Below, piece by piece: positions 1 to 9,393 of a stretch of DNA of 64,000 bases. Source of the DNA: Streptomyces sp. NBC_01551 (GTDB taxonomy: Bacteria; Actinomycetota; Actinomycetes; Streptomycetales; Streptomycetaceae); the NCBI RefSeq assembly GCF_026339935.1, contig NZ_JAPEPX010000001.1, forward strand, positions 5,173,501 to 5,237,500, in the 5' to 3' direction. The position numbers and the translations under genes are program-made. Each line of letters opens with the position of its first letter. Position 1 is the stretch's first letter. The notes beneath the pieces were generated by a model. That model made no database searches, was not told where the DNA came from, and saw only the letters and a program-made list of their open reading frames with translations.

Positions 1-739
<739 letters not shown>

Positions 740-743
<4 letters not shown>

Positions 744-2599
744 GACGCGACTCCCATCCGGTCGAGTACGGAGGACAGCACGGCGACCGCGTCGCAGCCC
801 GCGAAGACGTACTCGTCCACGGAGGCCTGGGCGGTGCCCGGCTTGCCGGCGAGGAACAGGGTCGTGGCGCCCGCCGAGCGCAGCGCCGCGGCCACGGCCT
901 CGGCCTGCTCCTCGTACAGCGCGTCACTGGAGCACAGCACGGCCATCCCGTCCGCGCCGCTGGCGGCGTACGCCTCGGCGGCCGTCGCCGGGTCCACGGA
1001 CACCGGGTCGTGCACGGGCTCGATGCCGCCGGCCTGGAACAGGTTCGAGGCGAAGGTGGCCCGCGCGGTGTGCGCGGCCGCCGGGCCCAGCGCGGCGAGG
1101 AAGATCCGCGGGCGGTTCCCGGTCGCCGTCAGGTGCGCGTCGCTGCGGGCGCGCAGCGCCTCGTACGCCTCGTCACGCCGTACCCGCGGCAGTCCGCCGG
1201 TCGGCGCGGCGGGCGCGGGCTCGCGGACGACGGGCTTCTCGGACAGCAGCGGGAACTCGCTGACGCCGGTGATCGGTTCGCGGCGCTTGGCCAGCTTCTT
1301 GGAGCGGGCCGCCCAGGTGGTGGCGAGGCGCTCCGCGACCAGGCCGGAGCGCAGGGCCTCGGGCAGGCCGCCCGCCTTCTCCACCGTCTGGAAGAACTCC
1401 CAGGCGGCGTCGGCGAGTTCGGCGGTGAGGCGCTCCACGTAGTACGAGCCGCCCGCCGGGTCGATGACCCGGGCGAGGTGCGACTCCTCCAGCAGGATGG
1501 TGGAGGTGTTGCGGGCGACGCGGCGCGCGAAGGCGTCCGGCAGGCCGAGCTCGTTGTCGAAGGGGAGCACGGTCACCGAGTCCGCGCCGCCCACGCCGGC
1601 CGCCATGCAGGCGACGGTGGTGCGGAGCATGTTCACCCAGGGGTCGCGCCGCGTCATCATCACCGGCGAGGTGACGGCGTGCTGGCGCTGGGCGCCGGCC
1701 TCGGGGGCCCCGCAGGCCTCGGCGACGCGGGCCCACAGGCGGCGGGCGGCGCGCAGCTTGGAGATGGTGAGGAACTGGTCGGCGGTCGCGGCGTAGCGGA
1801 ACTCCAGCTGGCCGAGGGCCGCTTCGATGCCGAGCCCGCCGTCCGTGAGGGCGCGCAGGTACGCGACGCCGGTGGCCAGGGACAGCCCCAGCTCCTCGGC
1901 GGCGCTGCCGCCGGCCTCGTGGTACGGCAGGGCGTCCACCGTCAGGGTGCGTACGTGCGGCCAGGCGCCGGCCGTCTCGCGGGCCAGGGCGGCGGCCTCG
2001 GCGAGGTCCAGGGCCTCACCCGTGCGGGCCTCGTGGCCCAGCGGGTCGGCGCCGAGCGAGGCGCGGGCGGCGTCGGGGGCGACCTCGCGCTCCGCGTACA
2101 GGGCCAGCAGCGCGCGGGCGGCCTCGGCGTAGTCGGCCCCGGCGTCGAGGGCGACGGGTGCGAGGTCGAGGTAGACCCCTTCGAGGGCGCGCCCGAGGCC
2201 GTCGGCGGGAAGACCCGTCCGGCCGACGGTGAGCCACAGCGAGGTGGTGCCGTTCTCGAGGTCGGCGAGGGCCGCCTCGTTCACCCGTACGGGGTCGGTG
2301 CCCGCGAGCAGCTGGCGCACGTCCCAGCCGGAGACGGAGGTGCCCTCGGGCCGGCCGCCCCGTACAAAGGGGGCGAACCCGGGGAAACCGGTGTCGGCGG
2401 CGTTCTCGCGCGCGGTGTAGAGCGGGCGGGTGCTGAGCCCGTCCTCTAGCTGGGTGGACAACGCGTCTTCAGCTGCCTCGCCGGATACTTCCTTGCCCGA
2501 CTTGCGCAGTACGCCTTCAACCAGGCGCTGCCACTGCTCATGTGTCGCGTCAGGGAACTCGGCGGCCAGGGAAAGCCCGTCATCAGGCAGGACCGTCAT
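740..2599 (-). CDS. mutA: methylmalonyl-CoA mutase small subunit
   Basis: This 619-residue protein is the small, non-catalytic subunit of the methylmalonyl-CoA mutase heterodimer. It matches the family along its length: a mutase barrel domain (roughly residues 40-450) and a C-terminal Rossmann-like domain related to the cobalamin-binding domain. As expected for MutA, the C-terminal domain lacks the DxHxxG cobalamin-ligand motif; I see [15 protein letters not shown] where it would lie. I chose ATG at 2599 ([11 protein letters not shown]); an upstream in-frame ATG at 2665 would add 22 residues unlike the family and run into the ROK gene's stop. The downstream mutB overlaps by four bases. A 62-bp gap separates it from the upstream ROK gene, which has the same orientation. 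Confidence 0.93.
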
Positions 2600-2661
2600 G
2601 GCTCGAATGCTAGGGGGGTGCTCTGAGATGAACCATAACCACTGGATGTGATCTCCCCCTC

Positions 2662-3900
2662 TCAACTGAGGCGGGAGGGGTCACGGAAGAGCGGACCCAG
2701 CAGCACGGTCGCCGCGGCGCACGGGAGGACGGCGGGGCCGGCGTGGGGGGTGGCGATCCGGGACGGTGCGGGGGCGGGTGTGGTGGGACCCCCCGTCCGA
2801 CCCTCCGACGGTGAAGCCGTCGGTGACGCCGACGCGGCCGCCTCGCGGATCTCCTCCAGGTAGCCGTCGTGGAGCACGCTGGAGAGTTCCGTGATCACCA
2901 TCACGGCGGGGTTGAAGACGTCCAGCAGCAGGGCGGCGGCCCGGCCGACGGCTCGGGCGCGCTCGCGCAGCAGCCGGTCCGCGCGGGGGTCGCCGGTCGC
3001 GGCGGCGTCGACCAGCAGGCCGACCGAGGGTTCGGGGACGATCCCGCGGCGTACGGCCTCGGCGCCGAGCACGGTGTCGGAGGCGGTGGCCTGCAGGCAG
3101 CCGGTGCGTCCGCACGGGCAGGGCGTGCGGGACCCGGGGACCGGGAGGTGGGCCACGTCCCCGGCGGCGGCGCCGGGGCCCTGGTGGACGGTGCCCCCGA
3201 TGCCGAAGGCGGCGTCGACGACGTTGCCGATGAAGAGGTGGACGAGGCTGCGGCAGGCGTCGGGGTGCCCGAACAGGATCTCGGCGCCGGCGACGGCGCG
3301 GGCGTGGTTGTCGATGTGGACGGGGAGTCCGAGGGCGTCGGACAGCTCGGCGGCCAGGGGGCGGTCGTGCCAGCCGAGTGCCTCGTGGCGTACGACGGTG
3401 CCTTCGTCGGGGCGCACCCAGCCGCCGAGGGCCGCGCCGACGCCGAGGAGGGGGCGGTGGCCGGTGTCGAACTCGGTCAGGAAGCGGCGGAGTTGCTCCG
3501 CGATCTGCTGCGGCAACCGGTCCGGACGCCGTCCCTCGTGCGGCATGGAGCGGCGTGCGAGGACCTGGCCGCGGAGGTCGACGAGGCTGAAGGTGGAGGC
3601 GGGCACGCCGATGTGGAGCCCGGCGGTGACGGGCCCGGAGACGGCGCCGGTGTTGACGTCGAGCGGTACCAGCGGGCGTCCCAGGCCGCCGGCGGGCCCG
3701 GGCAGCTCGCGCAGCAGTCCGGCGCGGAGCAGGCCGGTGGTCTGCCGCGACACGGCCGCGGGGCTCAGCCCGCACAGCGGCGGGATCCCGCTGCGGGCCA
3801 CGGGGCCGTGCTCCAGTACGGCCCGCAGCACGGCGGCGGCGTTGGCGGAGGCCCTGCTGTCGCCGGCCATCCGTGGGGTCGGGGAGGTGTCGGGGGGCAT
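2662..3900 (-). CDS. ROK-family transcriptional regulator
   Basis: ROK-family (repressor, ORF, kinase) protein of about 412 residues. The N-terminus has a MarR-like winged helix (SGIPPLCGLSPAAVSRQ), followed by the ROK sugar-kinase fold with the cysteine cluster PCPCGRTGCLQ and the preceding histidine typical of the zinc site. ROK repressors usually sense sugars and control carbohydrate uptake or use; no sugar gene lies next to it here, so its target is unknown. It reads towards mutA-mutB with a 62-bp gap and might be co-transcribed with them. I chose ATG 3900 (MPPDTSPTPRM); ATG 3870 is also possible. An Ala/Ser/Pro-rich insertion near the C-terminus (SASPTASPSEG) looks like poorly conserved sequence. 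Confidence 0.8.
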   Translation of the reverse strand: MPPDTSPTPRMAGDSRASANAAAVLRAVLEHGPVARSGIPPLCGLSPAAVSRQTTGLLRAGLLRELPGPAGGLGRPLVPLDVNTGAVSGPVTAGLHIGVPASTFSLVDLRGQVLARRSMPHEGRRPDRLPQQIAEQLRRFLTEFDTGHRPLLGVGAALGGWVRPDEGTVVRHEALGWHDRPLAAELSDALGLPVHIDNHARAVAGAEILFGHPDACRSLVHLFIGNVVDAAFGIGGTVHQGPGAAAGDVAHLPVPGSRTPCPCGRTGCLQATASDTVLGAEAVRRGIVPEPSVGLLVDAAATGDPRADRLLRERARAVGRAAALLLDVFNPAVMVITELSSVLHDGYLEEIREAAASASPTASPSEGRTGGPTTPAPAPSRIATPHAGPAVLPCAAATVLLGPLFRDPSRLS

Positions 3901-3911
3901 GCGCCGATCAT

Positions 3912-4265
3912 GCCGGGCCGCTCCGCCGGGTCGCTCCGCTGGGTGGGGCCGGTGCACGTGGTGCCGGTGCGCGGGGCCGCTCCGCCGGGTGGGGCCGGCG
4001 TACGTGGGGCCGGTGCGCGGGGCGCCGGGGCGCTCCGCTGGGGGGCGGGGGCCGCTGGGTGGGGGCCTCCGAGCCGCTCCGCTGGGTGGGGTTGGCGCAC
4101 GTGGGGCCGGTGTGCGGGGTCGGCGCCGGTGTGCGTGGCGCCGGGCCGCTCCGCCAGGTGGGAGCCGCTGGGTGGGCCCGCCGGGCCGCTTTGCCGGGTG
4201 GCGCCGGTGCGTGGGGCCGGTGCGAGGGTCGGCGCCGGTGCGTGTGGCGCCAGGGCGCGGGGTGG
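3912..4265. repeat. degenerate G-rich intergenic repeat array
   Basis: This ~350-bp stretch upstream of the ROK gene is built from imperfect copies of GCTCCGC(C/T)GGGTGGGG followed by GCCGGTGCGCG-like blocks, with clear copies near 3934, 3977, 4076 and 4146. Long open frames on both strands come from extreme GC without stops and encode only Pro/Arg/Gly/Ala-rich strings, so I do not call a gene. The runs of G could form quadruplexes on the plus strand. No recognisable mobile element borders it. Confidence 0.6.
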
Positions 4266-4885
4266 GGTGTCTGGCCGGGACCGCGTGCTTGATGGCGTTC
4301 CAGGGCGAGCTGTCGCCATGCGGCCGCGCCCCGCGGCGCCATCACCTTGACGTCCCGGCTGACACCCCGCCCCCGACACCGGCCCCTGCGGCGGCCTCCG
4401 TCGAAATCCAGCCTCGCCGGCGATTGAGGCGTGGGGGCTGGGGGCCGGGGCCTGGCCCGGGGAGCGGCGGAAGGGCGGGGCGGAGCCCGAGGGTGGCGGG
4501 GCGCGTGGCGGGCGCGTTGCGGGACCGTGAAATCCAGCCACGCTTTTCGGCCGCCGCAGGCGATCGGCGGCGCCGGGTGGAAACCCGGGAAAGCGCAGGT
4601 GGCGGGGCTGGGGGAGGTCCCTGGCTACCTCCGGCGGTGGCGCTCGGAGGGGGTTGACCCCTCGCGGAGCCGCTGCCAGGCTCCGAGTCATGTCCGCGAT
4701 CGCACTCCTCGCCCCGCGGCTCCACACCCCCGGCCCCTTTGTCGCGCCGGGCGAGTGTCAGGGCCGCTGTCCGGCCCCCCGCCGCGCCTGAGCGCGCCCG
4801 GCCCCGCCGCGCCGCGCCCGGCCCCGCCGCATTCCCGGATTCCCGTACCCCGCCGTGCCGTGCGCACGTCCGCGTACCCCATTTC
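4266..4885. other. non-coding stretch with two GAAATCCAGCC elements and a hairpin
   Basis: No convincing gene lies here. The string GAAATCCAGCC occurs twice in the same orientation, at 4403-4413 and 4529-4539. The first copy continues into a GCCGGCGATTGAGGC stretch that I recall as a widespread streptomycete intergenic element (not checked). At 4647-4663 there is a short hairpin (6-bp stem, GTTGA loop) nested within a larger CTCGGAG/CTCCGAG inverted repeat (4643-4687). The 3' part is GC-rich and is probably leader or promoter DNA for the sulfonate operon. Confidence 0.4.
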
Positions 4886-4898
4886 TTCCGCTGCGGAA
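4886..4898. promoter_or_regulatory. perfect palindrome TTCCGC-T-GCGGAA before the sulfonate operon
   Basis: A 13-bp perfect palindrome in a locally AT-rich patch lies 19 bp before the ATG of the dioxygenase gene and just upstream of its AAGGAG ribosome-binding site. The position suits an operator that controls the operon in response to sulfur supply. No regulator gene is adjacent and I do not recognise the element as a published site. Confidence 0.35.
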
Positions 4899-4917
4899 AT
4901 AAATCCAAGGAGCCCCC

Positions 4918-5853
4918 ATGTCCACGGCCACCACCCCCGTCACCGTCACCCGCCTCGGCGGCCGCATCGGTGCCGAACTCACCGGCGTCCGTCTGACCGG
5001 CGAGCTGCCCGCCGCCGTCGTCACCGAGATCCGCGACGCCCTCCTCGCCCACAAGGTCGTCTTCTTCCGTGGCCAGGACCACCTCGACGAGGCCGGCCAC
5101 GAGGCCTTCGCCCAGCTGCTCGGCGCCCCGGTCGCGCACCCCACCGTCCCCTCCGCCGACGGCCGGTACGCCCTCGGCATCGACTCCCACCACGGCGCCC
5201 GCGCCAACCAGTGGCACACCGACGTCACCTTCGTCCCCGCCTACCCCGCCTTCTCCATCCTCCGCGCCGTCACCGTCCCCCCGTACGGCGGCAACACCCT
5301 CTGGGCCAGCACCGCCGCCGCCTACGCCCACCTCCCCGAGCCGCTCCGCGTACTCGCCGACAGCCTGCGCGCCGTTCACTCCAACGAGTACGACTACGCC
5401 GCCCTCAGGCCGGACGCGCTCCCCGAGGCCCTCGCCCAGTACCGCGAGGTGTTCACGTCCACGAAGTTCCTCACCGAGCACCCCGTCGTGCGCGTCCACC
5501 CCGAGACCGGCGAACGGACCCTGCTCCTCGGCAACTTCGTCCAGCGGATCCAGGGCCTCACCGGCCAGGACTCCCGCGCACTGCTCGACCTCTTCCAGGC
5601 GCACATCGAGCGCCCCGAGAACACCGTCCGCTGGCAGTGGCGGGCCGGGGACGTCGCGATCTGGGACAACCGCGCCACCCAGCACTACGGCGTCGACGAC
5701 TCCGACGACCACGAGCGCACCCTGCGCCGCGTGACGGTCGACGGCGACGTCCCGGTCGGTCCCGACGGGGTTCCGTCCCGCCTGATCAGCCCCGAGACCG
5801 TCCCGGACCCGGCCTTCGGCATTCCCTCCGGCGCCTCGACCGCCTCCGTCTGA
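4918..5853 (+). CDS. TauD/AtsK-type alpha-ketoglutarate-dependent dioxygenase
   Basis: Fe(II)/alpha-ketoglutarate dioxygenase (311 residues) of the TauD/TfdA family, which releases sulfite or sulfate from taurine, alkylsulfonates or alkyl sulfates. The iron triad is visible as H100 and D102 in NQWHTDVTF and H256 in [11 protein letters not shown], with a conserved arginine shortly after for the co-substrate carboxylate. It is the first gene of an operon with a flavin reductase, a sulfonate-type ABC importer and a flavin monooxygenase, so a sulfur-scavenging role is well supported; taurine versus alkyl sulfate cannot be decided. AAGGAG precedes the ATG. The remaining operon genes follow with gaps of 9-44 bp or overlaps. 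Confidence 0.88.
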   Translation: MSTATTPVTVTRLGGRIGAELTGVRLTGELPAAVVTEIRDALLAHKVVFFRGQDHLDEAGHEAFAQLLGAPVAHPTVPSADGRYALGIDSHHGARANQWHTDVTFVPAYPAFSILRAVTVPPYGGNTLWASTAAAYAHLPEPLRVLADSLRAVHSNEYDYAALRPDALPEALAQYREVFTSTKFLTEHPVVRVHPETGERTLLLGNFVQRIQGLTGQDSRALLDLFQAHIERPENTVRWQWRAGDVAIWDNRATQHYGVDDSDDHERTLRRVTVDGDVPVGPDGVPSRLISPETVPDPAFGIPSGASTASV

Positions 5854-5880
5854 CCGCCCGCTCCCCAAGGAGAGAGTCCC

Positions 5881-6447
5881 GTGCCCCGACTGCTCGCCCT
5901 CACCGGCAGCCCCTCCGTTCACTCCCGTACCACCGTCGTGGCCGACCACGTGCTGCGTCGCCTCTCCCACGCCGGGTTCGAGACCACCCACCTCGCCGTA
6001 CGGGACCTCCCCGCCGCCGACCTCCTCGCCGCCCGCCGCGGCGAGCCCGAGATCCGCCGGGCCCTCGAAGCCGTCGCCGAGGCCGACGGGGTGGTCATCG
6101 CGACCCCGGTCTACAAGGCCTCGTACACCGGCCTGCTCAAGGCCTTCCTCGACCTGCTCCCGCAGGACGGCCTGGCCGGCAAAACGGTTCTGCCGCTCGC
6201 CACCGGCGGCAGCCTCGCCCATGTCCTGACCATCGACTACGCCCTGCGCCCGGTGCTCGCCGCGCTCGGCGCCCGGCACGTCACCGCCGGCCGGTTCATC
6301 CTCGACTCCTCCGTCGAGCGCGGGGACGGCCCCGACCGGTTGCGGCCCGAGGCCGAGCTGGACCTGTTCCAGGCCGTCGACGAGTTCGCCGACGCCCTGC
6401 GCGCCGCGGCCACCGCCGACGCCGCCACCCTCACCACCGCGCTCTGA
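5881..6447 (+). CDS. ssuE: NADPH-dependent FMN reductase, SsuE type
   Basis: Flavodoxin-fold reductase (188 residues) that supplies reduced FMN to a two-component sulfonate monooxygenase. The N-terminal GSPS phosphate loop (residues 9-12) and the SsuE signature around TPVYKASYTGLLK (residues 75-87) are both present, as is a GGSLAH loop. The start is GTG at 5881, eight bases or so after an AAGGAGAGAG ribosome-binding site. Its partner here is most likely the flavin monooxygenase at the end of the operon, because no canonical SsuD gene is present in the window. Confidence 0.88.
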   Translation: MPRLLALTGSPSVHSRTTVVADHVLRRLSHAGFETTHLAVRDLPAADLLAARRGEPEIRRALEAVAEADGVVIATPVYKASYTGLLKAFLDLLPQDGLAGKTVLPLATGGSLAHVLTIDYALRPVLAALGARHVTAGRFILDSSVERGDGPDRLRPEAELDLFQAVDEFADALRAAATADAATLTTAL

Positions 6448-6491
6448 CCCGTACCCCTCGTACCTCCCGTACGTACCGACAAGGACCCGTC

Positions 6492-7532
6492 ATGCCCGCA
6501 GCGATCACCTCGACCACCACCTCCCGACGCCAGTTCCTCGCCCTGCTCGGCATCTCGGCGGCCGCGGTGAGCTGCGGCACGGCCACCGCCACCGGCGGCT
6601 CCGGCGGTTCCGGCAAGCAGGTCACCAGCCTCAAGTACCAGGGCGCGGTGGGCGCCGTCACCCTGCCCGAACTGGCCGCGGACCTCGGATACCTCGGGGG
6701 GCTCACCCTCGACTGGGTCGGCAACACCATCAGCGGCCCCCAGGACATCCAGTCCGCGGCCACCGGCCAGACTCACTTCGGCGGGGCCTTCAACGGCGCG
6801 GTCGTCAAGCTGGCCGCGAGCAAGGCCCAGATCCAGGCCGTCATCTCCTACTACGGCTCCGACCGGGACACCTACCTCGGCTACTACGTCCTGGAGGACA
6901 GCCCGATCCGGTCCGCCCGCGACCTGATCGGCAAGAAGGTCGGCATGAACACCCTGGGCGCCCACGCCCAGGCGCTCCTCGACATCTACCTGGAGCGCAA
7001 CGGCCTCTCCAAGGCCGACGCGGGCAAGGTCGAGGCCCTCGTGGTCCCGCCCGTCAACACCGAACAGGCCCTGCGGCAGAAGCAGATCGAGGTCGGCGTG
7101 CTCAGCGGCGTGCTGCGCGACAAGGCCCTGGCGGCCGGCGGGATACGCCCGCTCTTCAACGACTTCGAACTGCTGGGCGCGTTCAGCGCCGGGACGTACG
7201 TGATGACGCGGCGCTTCATCAAGGAGAACCCCGACACCGTGCGCACCTTCACCACCGGCGTGGCCAAGGCCATCGAGTGGTCGCGCACCACCCCGCGCGA
7301 GGAGGTCATCGCCCGCATGACGCAGATCGTGAAGAAGCGCGGACGCAACGAGGACACCTCGACCCTCCAGTACTGGCGCTCGTACGGGGTCGCCGAGACC
7401 GGCGGCCGGATCGCCGACAAGGAGTTCCAGCTCTGGCTCGACTGGCTCGGCGAGCGCGGCGAGATCAAGAAGGGCCGGCTCAAGGCCGGCGACCTCTACA
7501 CCAACGAGTTCAACGGACAGGGAAAGGGCTGA
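6492..7532 (+). CDS. ssuA: sulfonate/nitrate-type ABC transporter substrate-binding lipoprotein
   Basis: Extracellular substrate-binding protein (346 residues) of the SsuA/TauA/NrtA family. The N-terminus has a twin-arginine-like SRRQFL followed by a hydrophobic stretch and a lipobox-like AAVSC, so it is probably exported (perhaps by Tat) and lipid-anchored. The mature part includes DIQSAATGQTHFGGAFNGA, typical of the family. ATG 6492 is preceded by AAGGAC. It lies directly upstream of the ATPase and permease of the same importer, with a 9-bp gap. Ligand specificity cannot be read from the sequence; sulfonate is inferred from neighbours. Confidence 0.88.
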   Translation: MPAAITSTTTSRRQFLALLGISAAAVSCGTATATGGSGGSGKQVTSLKYQGAVGAVTLPELAADLGYLGGLTLDWVGNTISGPQDIQSAATGQTHFGGAFNGAVVKLAASKAQIQAVISYYGSDRDTYLGYYVLEDSPIRSARDLIGKKVGMNTLGAHAQALLDIYLERNGLSKADAGKVEALVVPPVNTEQALRQKQIEVGVLSGVLRDKALAAGGIRPLFNDFELLGAFSAGTYVMTRRFIKENPDTVRTFTTGVAKAIEWSRTTPREEVIARMTQIVKKRGRNEDTSTLQYWRSYGVAETGGRIADKEFQLWLDWLGERGEIKKGRLKAGDLYTNEFNGQGKG

Positions 7533-7541
7533 GCGGCCGCC

Positions 7542-8378
7542 ATGGCGAAGATCGTGTTCGACTCCGTGACGAAGACCTTCCCGACGAAGGGCAAGAAGTC
7601 GGGGCGGGACAAGACGGAGTTCACCGCACTCGACGGCATCGACCTGGAGATCGAGGCGGGCGAGTTCGTGGTCGTCGTCGGCCCCAGCGGCTGCGGCAAG
7701 TCCACGCTCCTGGACCTCCTCGGCGGCCTGACCCGACCCACCTCCGGCCGGACCCTGCTCGACGGCCGCCCCGTCACCGGGCCGGGGCTGGACCGGGGCA
7801 TCGTCTTCCAGCAGTACGCGCTGCTGCCGTGGCGCACCGCGCTCGGCAACATCGAGTTCGGCCTGGAGGCGACCGGGGTACCGCGACGTGAACGGACGGA
7901 GCGGGCCCGGGAGTTCCTGGACCTGGTCGGCCTGAGCGGCTTCGGGGACCGGCATCCGCACGAGCTCTCGGGCGGCATGCGCCAGCGGGTCGCGATCGCG
8001 CGCTCGCTGGCGTACGACCCGGACGTGCTGCTGATGGACGAGCCGTTCGCGGCGCTCGACGCGCAGACCCGCGAGTCCCTGCAGGACGAGCTGCGGCGGA
8101 TCTGGCAGCGCACCGGCAAGACGGTCGTGTTCATCACCCACGGCATCGAGGAAGCGGTGTACCTCGGCCAGCGGGTGGCCGTCATGACCTCGCGCCCCGG
8201 CCGCGTGAAGGAGGTCGTCCCCGTCTCCCTCGGCCCGCGCACCCGCGACGGCGGGGCCACGGGGGAGGACCTGCGCTCCAGCCCGGAGTTCGCCCGCTAC
8301 CGCCACGAGATCTGGAGCCTGCTCCACGACGAGGTGGCCCGCGCCCAGCAACTGGAGAAGGAGGAAGCCACCGTATGA
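7542..8378 (+). CDS. ssuB: sulfonate ABC transporter ATP-binding protein
   Basis: ABC ATPase (278 residues) of the SsuB/TauB type that powers the importer. Walker A is GPSGCGKST (residues 47-55, K53), the signature is LSGGMRQRVAIAR, Walker B is VLLMDEPFAALD, and the switch histidine lies in VFITHGIEE. The 3' end overlaps the permease start by four bases (ATGA, 8375-8378), which indicates translational coupling. Confidence 0.93.
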   Translation: MAKIVFDSVTKTFPTKGKKSGRDKTEFTALDGIDLEIEAGEFVVVVGPSGCGKSTLLDLLGGLTRPTSGRTLLDGRPVTGPGLDRGIVFQQYALLPWRTALGNIEFGLEATGVPRRERTERAREFLDLVGLSGFGDRHPHELSGGMRQRVAIARSLAYDPDVLLMDEPFAALDAQTRESLQDELRRIWQRTGKTVVFITHGIEEAVYLGQRVAVMTSRPGRVKEVVPVSLGPRTRDGGATGEDLRSSPEFARYRHEIWSLLHDEVARAQQLEKEEATV

Positions 8379-9364
8379 GTACCGGAACCGACACCACCGC
8401 CCGGGCCCTGGCGGGCCTGGCCCCGCCGGCGGACACCGCTACCGCCACCGCCCTGCCCGATGCACCCGCCGTACCCGATGCACCCGCCGCACCCGCCGCA
8501 CCCGGCGCGCGAACTCCCGAGCGCCTGGCGACGACACCGGAGCCGCCGCCGTCACCGACGCCGAGGTCCGCCCGCTCCTCCCGCTCCGGCGGACCGCTGC
8601 GGCTGCTGCGGCTGCTGCGCGCGGCGGGGCTCCGCTCGGCGGCGATCCTGGTACTGCTCGCCCTGTGGGAGGCCGCTCCCCGGCTGGGGCTGGTGGACGC
8701 GACCTTCCTGCCGCCGGTCAGCGAGGTCGCCGCCGCCTGGTGGGAACTCCTCGCCGACGGCGAGCTCGGGGAACACGCCCGGGCCAGCCTGGTCCGCTCC
8801 TTCGGGGGCTTCGGGATCGCGGTCGTGGTCGCCGTCCCGCTAGGCCTGCTCATCGGCTGGTACCGCCCGGTCGCCGCGCTGCTCGGCCCGCTGCTGGAGG
8901 TCTTCCGCAACACGGCGGCCCTCGCCCTGCTGCCGGTCTTCGTCCTCCTCCTCGGCATCGGCGAGACCTCGAAGGTGTCGATCGTCGTCTACGCCTGCGT
9001 GTGGCCGGTGCTGCTGAACACGATCAGCGCGGTGGGCAACGCGGATCCCACCCTGGTGAAACTGGCTCGCTCGATGGACCTGTCCACGCCGCGGCTGTTC
9101 CAGAAGGTGATCCTCCCGGCATCGGTGCCGGCCATCTTCACCGGCATCCGGCTGGCCGGCGCGGTCTCGATCCTGGTCCTCGTCGCCGCCGAGATGATCG
9201 GCGCCAAGGCGGGCCTCGGCTACCTGATCAACGCGTCGCAGTTCAACTTCGCGATCCCCCAGATGTACGCGGGCATCGTCACGATCTCCGCCATCGGCGT
9301 GGCCTTCAACCAGCTCCTGGTCACGATCGAACGCCGCCTCTCCCTCTGGCGCGTCCCTTCCTGA
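8375..9364 (+). CDS. ssuC: sulfonate ABC transporter permease
   Basis: Membrane permease (329 residues) of the SsuC/TauC/NrtB type. After a ~70-residue Ala/Pro/Thr-rich cytoplasmic extension, several hydrophobic segments follow, with the EAA-loop-like region around LARSMDLSTPRLFQKVILPA that contacts the ATPase. The extension includes near-repeats (PDAPAVPDAPAAPAAP) encoded by tandem DNA near 8460-8510, an expansion without obvious function. The start overlaps the ATPase stop (ATGA). Confidence 0.9.
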   Translation: MSTGTDTTARALAGLAPPADTATATALPDAPAVPDAPAAPAAPGARTPERLATTPEPPPSPTPRSARSSRSGGPLRLLRLLRAAGLRSAAILVLLALWEAAPRLGLVDATFLPPVSEVAAAWWELLADGELGEHARASLVRSFGGFGIAVVVAVPLGLLIGWYRPVAALLGPLLEVFRNTAALALLPVFVLLLGIGETSKVSIVVYACVWPVLLNTISAVGNADPTLVKLARSMDLSTPRLFQKVILPASVPAIFTGIRLAGAVSILVLVAAEMIGAKAGLGYLINASQFNFAIPQMYAGIVTISAIGVAFNQLLVTIERRLSLWRVPS

Positions 9365-9393
9365 ACCGCTCCCCCCAAGACCGAGGAACCGAC

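Noticed and set aside
4643..4687. SAM riboswitch or other known riboswitch upstream of the sulfonate operon
   Set aside because: Only a simple hairpin within an inverted repeat is visible; no conserved riboswitch core motif was found.
3873..4727. Several open frames on both strands across the G-rich repeat region
   Set aside because: Translation products are low-complexity repeats without start signals or recognisable domains; the DNA is better described as a non-coding repeat.
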